The position numbers were made by a program, and so were the translations under genes. This document shows, piece by piece, positions 34,417 through 45,648 of a stretch of 64,000 nucleotides of DNA. The stretch lies in contig NW_026942794.1 of the NCBI RefSeq assembly GCF_024139115.2, positions 1 to 64,000 of the forward strand, read 5' to 3'. This DNA is from Armigeres subalbatus. Lineage: Eukaryota > Arthropoda > Insecta > Diptera > Culicidae. The notes under the pieces were generated by a model, which made no database searches, was not told the origin of the DNA, and saw only the letters and a program-made list of their open reading frames with translations. Each line of letters begins with the position of its first letter. Position 1 is the stretch's first letter.

Positions 34417-34985
34417 GCTCTGTCCAAGTCGCAGCAGAGTCTCAGCCAAGCCGGCAGCAGCAGTTCCAGCTCTAGTTCCTGACTCGATAGCACTTCCTCG
34501 CAGCTGCTGAAGACCACCAAACTGCTGGCCAATTTGGACTGGTACATGGATCTGGTAGACAAACAGCAGAAGAATGGTGGCGGGAGCAGTGGAAGTGGAA
34601 GCAGCACCACCGTGATCGGGGATGGCAATGGGAATTCTGGCAGTGCCGTTCGGGGTATCGGTAGCGTGGAGTATTCTGGACACGATCGATCAAGGAATTC
34701 GTGCCGGTCACATTTAGTTACACACCCCCGCAGGGTAGTAATAAATCCATTGGGAATAGCAGCAGTGCCGGCACCGCGACCAACAACTCCAGCAAACACC
34801 ATCACCTGATTGCATCTTCTAGTCAAGCCTCTGGTGGGCTCCTGGAAAGCAGTGCTAATGGCGGCAGTTTGAACATGAACGGTGGCGGCGGTTTCGGTGG
34901 CCACATCGTGGTGCTCTCGGATCTGGACTCGAACGACGATAATCATCTGAGCTTCTTGGAACCGATAATCACGATAATCATCTGA
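34417..34985 (+). pseudogene. GC-rich Ser/Gly-rich exon-like fragment in the spacer
   Basis: Much more GC-rich than its surroundings. After a possible TATAATAG acceptor it reads TLALSKSQQSLSQAGSS, a poly-Ser run interrupted by TGA, then LLANLDWYMDLVDKQQKN and a Gly/Ser-rich run (34534-34690). In another frame (34701-34985) it continues with VPVTFSYTPPQGSNK, Ser/Asn/His-rich sequence, a poly-Gly tract and VVLSDLDSNDDNH. One stop and one frame change separate the parts. This resembles an exon of a regulatory-type host gene that was copied here and has decayed. The parent gene is not recognised. The opposite-strand 212-residue frame is likely a shadow of it. Confidence 0.5.
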
Positions 34986-35264
34986 GCAAAAATGGAACCG
35001 GAATAGGTAGGGATAGGCGTTGCTGAGAAAGAGGCTGAGAACCGCGAGCTGGTGTCTATTTTATTTTTTCAGGTACGCAAAGTACCAATGGTGCAATGGT
35101 TTTAATTTATAATTAAATTTTCAATATAAAGGATTGGAAATAATCTGTATAAAGATGTCATATATAAAAATTGAAAGAAATTGAAAATAATTATCTAAGA
35201 CAATAATTAATCTTTGCACAAATTCTCCTGATATGCTTCAATTATAACTTCAAAATAAGACTTA
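34986..35264. other. AT-rich spacer sequence, nothing recognised
   Basis: No frame or repeat boundary could be supported between the exon-like fragment and the LINE tail. Confidence 0.3.
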
Positions 35265-35575
35265 TTGTTCGAATCTCCTAAAGTGGATGATATCTCAACA
35301 TTATGTTGTACAAGGGGCGGGACGCTGAGCACAATGTGGGTACGATGGGCAGGACATGTTGCAAGAATGCCGGACAGCAACCCTGCAAGATGGTGTTCGC
35401 TTCCGATCCGGCAGGTACGAGACGGCGTGGAGCGCAGCGAGCGAGATGGGCAGACCAGGTGCAAAACGACTTGGCGAGCGTGGGGCGTATCTGAGGATGG
35501 AGAGATGCGGCCTCGAACCGTGCATTGTGGCGTCAAATTGTTGATTCACTTATGCAAAAGGTAATCAATATTGTT
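35265..35575 (+). pseudogene. LINE ORF2 C-terminal tail at the right palindrome junction
   Basis: Two to three frames together read RWAGHVARMPDSNPAR, then DPAGTRRRGAQRARWADQVQ, NDLASVGR, and finally NRALWRQIVDSLMQKV. This is the conserved tail of many insect non-LTR retrotransposons. The clade is unresolved. The last codons (from 35548) lie inside the right arm, and their antisense copy ends the left arm, so the palindrome boundary falls within this LINE. Confidence 0.7.
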
Positions 35576-36264
35576 TATATATTTATTTGGAATAAAAAAG
35601 CACACCTCAAATGTTTATAGGACGGAGAGTTTATTGATTCAAAATTATACATTTGATTGTAGTTTTAGCTCCGCGCATCATAAATTCTTAACCGGAATGG
35701 ATTATGGATGAAATTCCGTATGCCGACAAACCACGACCAGCTGCGTGATAGAAACGGGTATAAACTATCAGGAGTAATCAGCTCTACACTACATCCGTGA
35801 CCGTTTTCGTGCGTGCGCAATAGCCATCAAGAAGATTTTATTTCCCTTTGCCACAACAATCAACACTTCCGGAAAGGGATTCCCCGTTTAAACTGTTGAT
35901 TAGAGTGGCCGGGATTTCTCGTCGATTCTGATTTTCAGAGCAGCAGCGTTTTAGCTGCAGCTCCTCCATGTTTGCTCCTTGGCGTTCTTAAGTTTGTCGG
36001 TTTCTAGTTCTTCATGAACTTTAACCGGCGTATAATTTGAGAGTTTTTCATCCAGGTTCTTCGAGGAGAATTACTGCAGAAATTTAACAGAAAGCTTCAA
36101 TCTGCTAGGAATTAATGTAAAAAATATATGATTAATCACCTTGTGAAAAATGCTTTTGCTGCAGATGATGGTACGAACAGAGTGGAGTAAAGCCATTCAA
36201 AGGTAAAGAATATATGTGAACCTATATATCAATCTCAACTATGAGAAATTATTAATATTGTTTA

Positions 36265-36530
36265 TACACGCAAAAAAATGTTGCGGTCGAAACTACCATT
36301 CCGAGGGTTAATTTAAGAATACGCACCGACGATTTTCAGCAGACAACGAACCCGTTTGATTTTACCATGCGCGCAGTTAAAATCAACTGTGGTCCTGGTG
36401 GAATGTTGTTGCATGAACTGAATCAGTGGTGAATTTGTCCGAATGCGTGGTTAATTTAACTGACAATTTGTGGTTGTTTTAAAAACATGGCGTAGTCTTC
36501 AAAATAGTAACCGTAATTTTTTTCTGTGTA
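36265..36530. mobile_element. TA-flanked MITE beginning TACACGC, right
   Basis: Mirror of the element at 29013-29278, with TACACGCAAAAAAATGTTGC at its left end. It lies directly beside the empty site (36246-36262) of the tandem array. Confidence 0.6.
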
Positions 36531-36817
36531 TGTTCACATGCATAAATAAAATGTTTCCCACAAATATGTGTTATAACCTACTCTATAATTGGTATAGGGT
36601 GTGGCATGATCATTTTAACCTCTAACATAAAAATGAGTTCCCTTTACCTTATAATAGTATTGTTGGATTCGGAATAAATTTTAGCATTGCATTTTTATTA
36701 GTGTGCATAATAAACATAATTGTACATCAAGTATGATACATTTGTAGTTAGCGTAAGTAGCGCTATTTCACTAGTAAACTAAGCCATCATCTAAATTTGT
36801 ACATTCTCGGCGTTAAA

Positions 36818-37059
36818 TCAGAACAAATTGATGAGCTTCCGTAGCGTAGCGCCAACAGTTCCTGACGCGGGATTCCGCCATAAAACGGCAAGGTGTTCTC
36901 TGGCTTTCGCATTTCGACAAATGCATAGAAGAATAGTTAGCTAAATTAATCAAAAGTTATTCTTCAATATTATCCTGCGAATCTAAATAAAATGAAGATA
37001 GTACTCACGTTAATTCCGTTTGCTGGAGATTGGTTCAGCCTTCTGCGTTTATTCACCAT
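36818..37059 (-). CDS. Possible two-exon 57-residue gene, right copy
   Basis: Exon 1 is 37009-37059 and exon 2 is 36818-36940. Start codon, GTGAGT donor, TTTAG acceptor, phase and stop all match the left copy, and no frame break was seen. It is transcribed toward the palindrome centre, divergent from exon A at 38371. The intact state in both arms is the main support, but high arm identity makes that weak evidence for selection. No family is recognised. Confidence 0.3.
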
Positions 37060-37235
37060 CAAGACGTAAAGTTGATTTTTACCCTTTATTGGGTGAAATA
37101 ATTTTCTTTAGAAAGGGGGTAAAAATACGCATTATACTAAATTTTGAAGTACCCATTATTTTGACAGCTTCATATACCATCGAATAATATGTCTTTTTAA
37201 CTCTTTTTTAATGTGTATTGCTGGGTTTACAGTGT

Positions 37236-37496
37236 ACACTCCAAATAATCTAAACGTTGTTTCCACCTGAATTTTCAGATACATTTTTCTTGCACACGTA
37301 ACAGCAAATGCTTCAGAAAATTCAGGTGAAACTTAAGTGTCCGGTGAATTCTATCCAAAACTCAGGTAGAGCTTACCTGATTTTCACGTAGAATGAAAAT
37401 TCTATCGAAAAATCAGGTAAAAGTTACGTTAATTTCAGGTGGAAAAAATCTACGTACTTTTTCAGGTGGAAACAACGTGCAGATTTTTTTGGGTGT
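37236..37496. mobile_element. MITE with CACACCCAAAAAAATCTG termini, right
   Basis: Mirror of 28067-28326, with the same inverted ends and internal TTCAGGTGG repeats. Just before it (about 37185-37215) the right arm has about 22 extra bases compared with the left. Confidence 0.7.
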
Positions 37497-38019
37497 GCGG
37501 ATGTTCGAGGTTGGGTGAATTGGCCCTGACGAAAGCGAGAAAACAAAATGGGGGCCGGCTGATGCTTTTTTATTTCACCCAGCAAGGGATATAGGACGTC
37601 AATTTTAAAATGCTTATTAAAGCGTTAAAACACATTTTAGCCTAAAATTGTTCACTTTTTTGGGTTAGAAATTTAATTTACTTTCATATAGGTAACACGA
37701 AAGTTGAATTATTTTGATTAAAAAAACATGTGTAGATGAGGAACCTAACATGTAGTTTTTTCAAAATTCTAACCCTACGTATTTAAAAGTTTTCAACATA
37801 ATCACTGTTAATAACATTTTCAAAGCATTTTAAAATATACTTCCTATACTTCACCATGTTGAAAAACAGTGATTTCACGCACACGTCCGTCGCCGCTAGA
37901 TGGCAACAGCGCGGCTGCGTCAAAGCGAATTGAACTCACTTTTGGGTAGTTTATTTCTTCCGTGTAGCATCAGTCTCGGCAGTGTCACATGAAAAGGCCT
38001 ATTTCTGAGTGTACGTAGT

Positions 38020-38265
38020 TCAATGTCGCACCTTTGCGTACAACCCGATTTGGCTGTACCCAACGAGCTTAGATACTAAGGTGAGAAAATCCATATTCTG
38101 TGTAAGCTCTCACTACTACATTCGGACGAGCTTCCTTAAGAATCCGTGCAATTATGTACGTCAACATTTTTTGTTTACATTTTTCATTATCCACTAATAC
38201 GCTTGCATTTGGTCCTCCTCCTCACCTTAGTATCTAAGTCATTGGGCTGCACCTTCGAGTTGTAT
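38020..38265. repeat. Small inverted-repeat block with CTTAGATACTAAGGTGAG, right
   Basis: Mirror of 27300-27545; the block is at about 38069 and inverted at about 38220, shortly upstream of exon A. Confidence 0.4.
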
Positions 38266-38370
38266 TTCATTCGTGGAGTAGTGTTCATACGCCGGTGGCA
38301 GAAACCTTTTAAATATAAATTATTTTTAATTAAAATAGTTGTTAGTGGAAGAAGTTGAATTTTAATAACA

Positions 38371-38451
38371 ATGCCGCCATCAAAGGAGCGTTTGGCTCGG
38401 ATTAAGCTGGCTAAACAGGAATTCCTCATTAAAAAAGGAATAGTTCAAAGG
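38371..38451 (+). CDS. Transposase gene exon A (start exon, 27 codons), right copy
   Basis: ATG at 38371 (context ACAATGCC), 27 open codons, GG|GTGAGT donor at 38452, phase 0. The translation equals the left copy. The next candidate exon on this strand, exon B at 46836, also starts in phase 0. The 8.4-kb intron between them holds the Jockey LINE remnant with its nested elements, antisense to the gene. No domain recognised. Confidence 0.5.
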
Positions 38452-38816
38452 GTGAGTTCTGATTGAACTACTTTTATTTAAAACCGCCATTTTGTGATTT
38501 TGAGGTTAGCGTCGCCGCATGGCAGCGGAAGAACACCGGCAACATATAATTATAAACCGAAACCATGATTTTTTATTCTCTAAACGGTACCTCTGATTTT
38601 TCATGTTTTTTCTCTCACACTGCTGCCAAATCGACTCAAATTGATGAAAAACCAGTTGTTACTCACTTTTGAATAACCACGGTTTTTCACAAATTTGGGT
38701 TGATTTTGCAGCAGTGTGAGTGAAACAGCATGAACAATCTGGGTACATCTGGAATTGTTGCACGAAGAAGAAGTAGAACGAATGGCATTTGAAAAAAAAA
38801 ATTGAACGGTAAGCAT

Positions 38817-39000
38817 AGGGTAAGGCACCCAGAATCACGCTCCCCCCGTATTCGCCTACCGATTTTAAAATTTTAATTTTTCGAATTTCAAGTTTTCTAC
38901 TAATTGTTCAATAGAAGGATGAAAAAACCTGTTTACAACAACTAGTTTTCAAGAAAATTTTCAAGGGTGGGGAAGGGCGATGTACGGGTGCCTTACCCTA
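38817..39000. mobile_element. MITE with TAGGGTAAGGCACCC termini, right
   Basis: Mirror of 26566-26750, with perfect 15-bp terminal inverted repeats. Confidence 0.65.
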
Positions 39001-39003
39001 CAA

Positions 39004-39209
39004 ACAAAATTTTAAAACTCTTCTCAAAAATTCTTGAAGCAGTAATTTAATTAAAAACGGTTAGCAGTACGGGGTTGGATTTTTGTCATATTGTATAGAA
39101 TTTTATTTTGTGATATTGCACTTTATACACACTGTACGAAAAGTCGTTAAGTTAACCGTTTTTAATTAAATTGCTTCTAGAATTTTCGAGAAGAGTTTGA
39201 AAATTTTAT
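39004..39209. mobile_element. Foldback MITE (AAAATTTT...CTCTTCTC arms), right
   Basis: Mirror of 26357-26562. Near-identical hairpin arms, including TTAATTAAAAACGGTTA, with a loop of about 90 bp. Confidence 0.6.
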
Positions 39210-39232
39210 CCGTATGCTTTCTCGTTAATTTT

Positions 39233-39703
39233 TTGCCTTTCTCGTATACTAAGTATACGTAAAGGCTATACTATCGCTCCAAAAACAAACTTTTTATAGA
39301 AGGCTCGGGGACCCATAGTGTTATATGTATACTGATCGACGCGCACCACACGTACCAAAATGTAGCATTCGCAGCATTCGACGCAGGATCCTGTCCCATT
39401 GCTTCCTATTGAAAATTGGCCGGATCGGACTATGGGATCGGTTAGCCAAAATACTTTTTTTTTACGGAATAATCGCGTAAAAAGTGTCACTCATTTTCCG
39501 GGCACTTATCCTTAACCGATTTGTTCGCATGTTATGGCCAAAATACTATTTTTCATTCGCACGAGAAAGGCACCATCACTGCTAGGTGACTTAATCAGGG
39601 TTTTTCAAATATCATCCTTCGACTTCTATGGGCCTCCCATTAAAAATTCATTTTTGGAGCGAACATATAGCCTTTACGTATACTTTGTATGCGAGAAAGA
39701 CAA
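39233..39703. mobile_element. CCTTTCTCGTATAC-family MITE, full copy 3, right
   Basis: Mirror of 25864-26334. Both inverted ends are present; the far end differs by a few bases (TTTGTATGCGAGAAAGAC). Confidence 0.7.
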
Positions 39704-39717
39704 AAACTTATACTTTT

Positions 39718-39895
39718 CATTAACTTATGAATATTATTAGGTTTTTGGTATAGGATCATTTGTAAGGTAGATTGGTTGGTGACAATAGGGTACCGGACCA
39801 TTTGGGTAGCACCCCCCATTCCCGTCCGCGGCTTTTATTGCTCGGGCGTATTACAACTGAACTACTTGGTTTTTGGTATATGGATACAAACTGCA
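39718..39895. repeat. Dispersed repeat with AGCACCCCCCATTCCC block, right
   Basis: Mirror of 25675-25850. Here the block reads GGGGGGTGCT, as in the 6090 and 20130 copies, whereas the left copy has GGGAGGTGCT. Confidence 0.4.
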
Positions 39896-39904
39896 GACCT
39901 CTAG

Positions 39905-40508
39905 TTTTTTTTATATTTTATTTGCTAATTATCTAACACATGCATTCATCTCTTAGACTAGGTGTTCCGTGTTTTCTTAACACTATCATCCTTATTTGCT
40001 ATATTATATTTTTAGTTATTATTAATACATTTCAATTGCCTCTGGCAGTTAGTATTTTTCTCTGGTTGAATTGAACCATTTAGGAATTACAATGTGTTTA
40101 ACTTAAACTAACCCTAACCTAATTTATATTAAGGGTACAAGGAGCTAACCGTTGCAATAGAAGATTGCGACGATTTTTGTCTAAAGTTGGAAATTATTTT
40201 GTTGGACATTTGTTGCAATGTCTCAATATTAGAAATTCTATGAAGTTCATTGGTACTATACCACGGAGGCAACTTTAGAATCATTTTCAAAATTTTATTT
40301 TGAATCCTCTGAAGTGCCTTCTTTCTGGTATTGCAGCAACTAGTCCATATTGGCACAGCATACAACATGGCTGGTCTAAAAATGTGTTTGTGAATCAAAA
40401 GTTTGTTCTTAAGACAAAGTTTTGATTTTCTGTTTATAAGTGGATATAGACACTTAATATATTTGTTACATTTGGCTTGAATGCCTTCAATGTGATTTTT
40501 TAAAGGTA
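39905..40508 (-). pseudogene. Jockey-clade LINE ORF2 C-terminus and 3' end, right
   Basis: Mirror of 25061-25661, with the same predicted ORF2 end (HKHIFRPAMLYAVPIWTSCC, LPPWYSTNELHRISN) in a frame from 40398 to 40129. The A-rich tail lies at its left end. The reverse transcriptase core is missing as in the left arm. Confidence 0.8.
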
Positions 40509-40520
40509 ATTTTTAATCTA

Positions 40521-40836
40521 CACGGTCAGAAAAAAGTACCTAATATTAGGTACTTTTCACTCAAATCGAAGGTTTAGTGTGGGAACCCAAAATTAAGTTA
40601 GTTTTTCTTGAAATTAAGTAAAGTTCACTTAATACTAAATAAAATATACTTAATTTTAAATAGCAACTACCCAAAATTTTTGGTAAATTTCACTCAACTT
40701 TTGTAAACATGAGATTACCCACTTTACTGCCCTTGTCGAGTGGTTTTGCTCTTCATTTTATAACAACAAAGGGAAGAGGGAGGGAGATGCAAGAGAAAAA
40801 AAAGTACCTAAAATTAGGTACTTTTTTCTACCCGTG
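40521..40836. mobile_element. TA-flanked MITE (CACGGTCAGAAAAAAGTACC termini), right
   Basis: Mirror of 24732-25048, with TA on both sides and the AGTACCTAATATTAGGTACT palindrome. Confidence 0.75.
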
Positions 40837-40858
40837 TAGCAGAAGTACTAAATATTTA

Positions 40859-41198
40859 CACTGAGAAAAGTTTTATAGTAGAAACTACCATTTTAGGGGT
40901 AATATTGAGAACAGTAACGACGTTTTTCAACCGAAGTGCCAGTCGTCTTAAAATAACTAAAATATGGTCTATCTTACTATAAAAATAGTATATTCAACCG
41001 TTTACATGGTTATTCTTACTGAAAATATAGTAAAATTGTATAGTAAAATCAACTATTTTGTTTGAGTCTATGCTAAATAACAATTTTTGTGGTGAAATTA
41101 AAAATAATATCAATCAGATTTACTACATTTATGGTAAAATTAAGCGTTCTTAATTTTACCATAAAATTGTTATTTCTACTACAAAGTTTTTTTCAGTG
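40859..41198. mobile_element. TA-flanked MITE (CACTGA termini), right
   Basis: Mirror of 24366-24709. TA flanks the ends CACTGAGAAAAGTTTTATAG and the complement of CACTGAAAAAAACTTTGTAG. Confidence 0.7.
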
Positions 41199-41216
41199 TA
41201 TCTTCGCTAGATCAAT

Positions 41217-41302
41217 TACAGTATCCCCCCGCTTATCCGGACCTCGCTAATCCGACGACTCGTTAGTCCGGATCTCGCTAATTCGAATTTTCCGGATTAA
41301 AA
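41217..41302. mobile_element. Terminal fragment of a pogo/Tigger-like transposon, right
   Basis: Mirror of 24264-24350, reading CAGTATCCCCCCGCTTATCC on the plus strand. One end only. Confidence 0.4.
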
Positions 41303-41389
41303 AGTATCAACACCCATTTAAACACATTATGCTGTCAGTTTTCAAATTTGTGCTGTGATTTTGTTTTGATTCATTTGTATGGATTTGAC

Positions 41390-42025
41390 AGTCAAAAGTT
41401 ATCAGTTCTTTTGCTCATTTCAAACGTCACAGAAAGGTGATCAGAGTGAAAATCAGCATGAGTTACCAATTGGCCACGCAAGTTGATCAATGGGATATTG
41501 CATAGTATAATATCCCGCAGAACAATCTTCAAATAAAATTTTACCGTTGGAATTGATTTAAGCATTATTCCATGAACGGTGTTTGGCATTGAAGTCACCA
41601 ATTATGAAAAATTTGTATTTGTTGCGAGTTAGAATTTGAAGATCAGCTCTCAACAAATTCCTTTCCTGCCCATTGCACTGGAATGGCAAATAGGCAGCAA
41701 TAAAAGAGAATTGTCCAAAATTTGTTTCAACAGAAACTCCCAAGGTTTCGAAAACTTTGGTTTCAAACGAAGAATATAATTTATGCTTGATACGTCTATT
41801 AATGACAATGGCGGCCCCACCACAGGCGCTGTCAAGACGTTAATTGCGGTAAATAAAATAATTTGGATCTCTTTTGATGGAGAGTCCAGCTTTTTAATAT
41901 GTTTCAGTTATAATGGCAATGTGTACATTATGAACTGCTAGGAAGTTGAATAATTCATCTTCCTTACCCTTTAAAGAGCGGGCATTCCAATTTAATATGT
42001 TCAAAAAAATATTTGGATCCATTCA
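41390..42025 (-). pseudogene. Jockey-clade LINE ORF2 endonuclease domain, right
   Basis: Mirror of 23541-24174. The same catalytic landmarks (Asn, Glu, Tyr, Asp/Asn, Ser-Asp-His) are spread over the same broken frames, including the stop after ETY. Sharing identical disabling changes with the left copy shows that the LINE was already dead when the arms were copied. Confidence 0.8.
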
Positions 42026-42995
42026 AACGAAGTCCAATAAAATTTTTTTGAGTAAATTTGATACCAACCTGAACAGCTTCAGTTTTGGTATTTGCTTTGA
42101 ACATTGCATCAATAATGTGATGCAATTGTTCATTTAACCTTCCGGGACTCGCTTGGTCCTAGACCGCTCACGCAGTCCCGCTTCTGTAGTGAACGAGAAG
42201 CGTGCTTTTTCGAAGGTGTTGTACTTTTTACAACGGCGCGAGTCCCCGAAGGTTAAAAAATCAAAGTAGGAAGCAGACTTGCTACCGGATTCGTCAGAAA
42301 GAACGTTAATTTCCGTTGATGAATGGGTATGAAAATCATTCATTGCCGGTAAATTTTCAGAAATGAAATTTTGTCTGTCTGCAGCGATGCTTGCATAGGT
42401 AGGTATATTTGAAAAATTAGAATTCGACGAACTGTTCGTTACCCGGTGAGAGGTAGGAGCAAAATTTGTTCGTTGATTGTGGTGGGTATGAATTGCTCGA
42501 CCGACAAATGATTGCGGATTTTGAGCGTTTGAAATATGTTTACCCTGTGTATCTGGGATCCTTGGCGTGAGAAGTTCCACCACAAATCATGCATTTAGCA
42601 TCCGTGTGGCAATGTTTAGTTCCGTGACCTCACTTTTGGCACGCACGGAATGGGAATGGGGTTTTGGAAATTTCCCCCAGGCCTGCGGAAATGTTCCCAT
42701 GTAACACGGACATGGGACATAATATAGGCCTTTTCCAAACTTTTCATATTATTTAGTTCACGAAGAAATAACCATCTGGGAAGTATCAGAGCGAGATTTC
42801 TTTTTCATCTTAATTATTTGGTCTGGTGAAAATCCAAGTAATTGAGAAATTTCAATTTTAATCTCATCCAGTGATTTTTCATCACAGACAACTTTGAACA
42901 ATCGCTCAGTTTTGTCGTCGTACGTGAAGAATTTATGGCACTTCTCAGTTACATACTGAAGAAGACGTTTGCGATCGCCAACGGATCCCGGCAAA
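42026..42995 (-). pseudogene. Jockey-clade LINE ORF1 central and C-terminal part, right
   Basis: Mirror of 22569-23540. The PRE_C2HC-like segment (43024-42758 frame) and the zinc knuckles are as on the left. Here the frame beginning near 42583 runs through the TTAA mini-element for 149 residues, because one base differs from the left arm, where it stops at 23310. Confidence 0.75.
42134..42256. mobile_element. TTAA-flanked mini-element inside the LINE, right
   Basis: Mirror of 23307-23429, the same 123 bp, TTAA at both ends. Confidence 0.55.
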
Positions 42996-44806
42996 CAGAG
43001 ATGTCCTACACAGTTGGCAAACATTTCGCTCTTTTATTTTTTACAATTTTTAACAATCATATAAAATTCATTCAGTGAGTTCAACTAATAGATGGATATT
43101 TGAGTTTTCGAAATGTCACTTCAATATGACAAAATAGTGCACGCCAAATAACGCAAGTGCACGCACAGCAAATACACCGGCGTGTTTTACACGCCGCCCA
43201 ACAAACAACGACAAGCTACAAATAAGCATCTAGGTTGAATTATTGTTTATTTTTGATCTTTGTAGCTGAATAAAATGGATGCTGAATAGTTTGCTAGACA
43301 GATTTCATTTCAGCATTTAATGTAACTAATATTCGACATGGCCTATTTATTTGTTTACTACCTTTATTTGAAGTCGAACTTACGTTTTCGTTTTATCACA
43401 TTTCAGCACATTGGGGAAGTTTAACAATGTACTGAACTAATGATTTTTAAAGTTCTCTGTTCGACTATGATGTGATGCTCTGAAAGGGTGGTCGAATTGA
43501 GTTTAAATAGTAAGTTAATAAGCAGGCATTAGACATCCTTCTTAACCTTTGTCCTTCTTTACCATTGGATTTCAAATTTATCTGATGTATCGCACAGTGG
43601 GAAAAAACATGCTTTTTCAGTTTGAAAGAAAATCTGGGTTCTAGATCTGGGAAATTTAATTTATAGAAAAATAATGATTTATTTTCAAGACATGCTTTTT
43701 ATTTTCGTGATTTATTAAACTGTCGGAGATTATAACGAACAAAACTGCTGGAGCAATAAAAAAAATCATGCATTCATGCAATCATGCGGAACTAAATTTA
43801 CTAAAAGCCGGACATAACGCCGTTGAATATGGTTGAATAACATCGGAAAATTATTGAATCTTTGATGTGTGGAATCCCAATATTATCGAATGGATGTTGA
43901 TCTCTATTGCGGCGAAATAATTGAAATTATCTTAGCATTTGACAATCATATCGCAACCGATTGTCAAAAGATTCTGAGGAAGGCAGAATATACATTGATT
44001 TGGGGACGGATTTTATTTTATCGTTTATCGACATTATTTTTACGTATTTTTCCTAGTGTGCGATGGTTATGACTGGTTGAACAATGGTTGAAATAAAAAA
44101 TTGTACAGTTATTAACAAACTGTAGTTTGACAGATCGACTTATTGAATAAGAGTCCAATTATGATTCATATTCAGCAATAAGATTATTTATGTTATGCAT
44201 TGAGTGAGCCATATCTAACAAATCAAGGATGGCGCGGATGACAACGTTATCGGCGGATGATCAAATGACAGCAGTTCGAGACCCGATTTAGGAAAATTTT
44301 AAAATGATTATATGAAAATAGCAATTGCTTCAAAATACGTTCATTAAAGATCTTACTGATGTTACCTTCTATGCGTTATTATTTTCGAAGAATTCACAAG
44401 TAGCTGAATTGAGGCTTAGTAAAATGCTTATTAAAGGTTTAACGAATCAGTTAATAAAGTTGTTTTTCAAAATGAGATGATGTAGTTGTATAACTTCGCC
44501 AAAATTGTGTGAACAAAGCTTGAACAGAAGTTGTGATAAGAAATAGTACAGACATAATTCAATACAGCGCTGAATTAAATCATCACACTGATGTTTGTTC
44601 AACTAGTGAATGTTTGTTGGGCGGTGTATTTGCTGTGCACGCACCCGCGTGGCTCCGGTGTGTATTATTTTGACAGATCGAAGTGACATTTCGAAAGCTT
44701 TAATATCCATCCATTAGTTGCACTAACTAAATGAATTATATATGATTGTTAAAAATTATGAAAAATTTAAGAGCAGATATTGTGCCAACTGTGTAGGACA
44801 TCTCTG
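42996..44806. mobile_element. hAT-like non-autonomous transposon with 8-bp target duplication, right
   Basis: Mirror of 20761-22568. It is flanked by CCGGCAAA at 42988-42995 and 44807-44814, the complement of the left-arm duplication. 1,811 bp, three more than the left copy. Confidence 0.85.
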
Positions 44807-44993
44807 CCGGCAAAACACTGCAGTCACCCCTTCTGGCAATCTGAAATGAAACCTTGATCCCCTGAAGGTTACTCAAAATTTCAAAAAGATTGCTCAGTTC
44901 GATAGGAGAAGAATTATTTCCAATGTTAGAGTTAGAAGGAACATCTAAAGTCTCCAGCTTCATTCTGTTTTTTTGCATTTTCAGCGACAATTA
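44807..44993 (-). pseudogene. Jockey-clade LINE ORF1 N-terminal fragment, right
   Basis: Mirror of 20574-20760. It differs by one A in the poly-A run near 44977, which changes the first codons. Confidence 0.6.
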
Positions 44994-45648
44994 CATTCCT
45001 TGGTTATCCATCATTGAGCTCCATTGGAAAAAAAATAGCAAAATCCCTTCATATTCACTCTAATTTCACGATTTGCTGTTTTTCCTCCACACCCGTAAGA
45101 TTGTAGTTCATTCCATTAAGAAAATACAAACAACCATGCGTTCACCATCATTCGGACGTATTGCCCCAGGCTTATTTTTAAAACATTTTTTAAATGCGTT
45201 AGAAAGGCATGAAAACCTCATTGTTTTGAATAGGAGATCATTGTGAAATGTAGCTGGGTTTGTAAATTTTGCAACTATACGTATAAATGGTGGGGTATTT
45301 TTGTTTATGTGGGCGAAAACATCGAAAAAACATAAGGGGTGCATTTTGGACCGTTCCCCCTACGAAAAATCAAGTCATATGGTTGGAAGGCGGTCGAGTT
45401 GTGAACATTGTGGACGAGAATGGGGGGTGCTGCCCAAATGGCGCTCCTCCCTATGTTTGCCATTGCCTTGCGAGGGCAGTTTTGAGCTAGGTTTTGAAAA
45501 GAAAAATTTTAAATAAAAGATTTTTTTAAATTAGTATCGTCGAAATTCTGCAAACCACATATACATGCTATTCTCATTCTTCTACCCATTTTTGGGTAAA
45601 AAAAATCACCCAGTCCAACGAAAAGGGCAGTTACCCAATTTAAAGTAC
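44994..45648. other. Non-coding stretch with dispersed repeat piece, right
   Basis: Mirror of 19920-20573. It contains the GAATGGGGGGTGCTGCCC block at about 45418; otherwise only chance frames. Confidence 0.35.

Larger units (their letters stand above)
33108..35547. other. Unpaired spacer at the centre of the palindrome
   Basis: 2,440 bp with no mirror partner in the window. AT-rich and without recognised genes from 33108 to about 34400, apart from an ACACGCAGAAAAAATTACGG block at about 33259 that resembles the start of the MITE at 29013. It then contains a GC-rich exon-like fragment (34417-34985) and a LINE tail (35265-35575). Confidence 0.8.

Noticed and set aside
34680..34720. Splice event joining the two frames of the spacer fragment
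   Set aside because: No GT...AG pair with reasonable context lies between the two frames; a simple indel explains the frame change better.
34308..34946. 212-residue minus-strand frame in the spacer
   Set aside because: It overlaps the Ser/Gly-rich plus-strand fragment, whose amino-acid runs look natural. The minus-strand translation has no recognisable domain.
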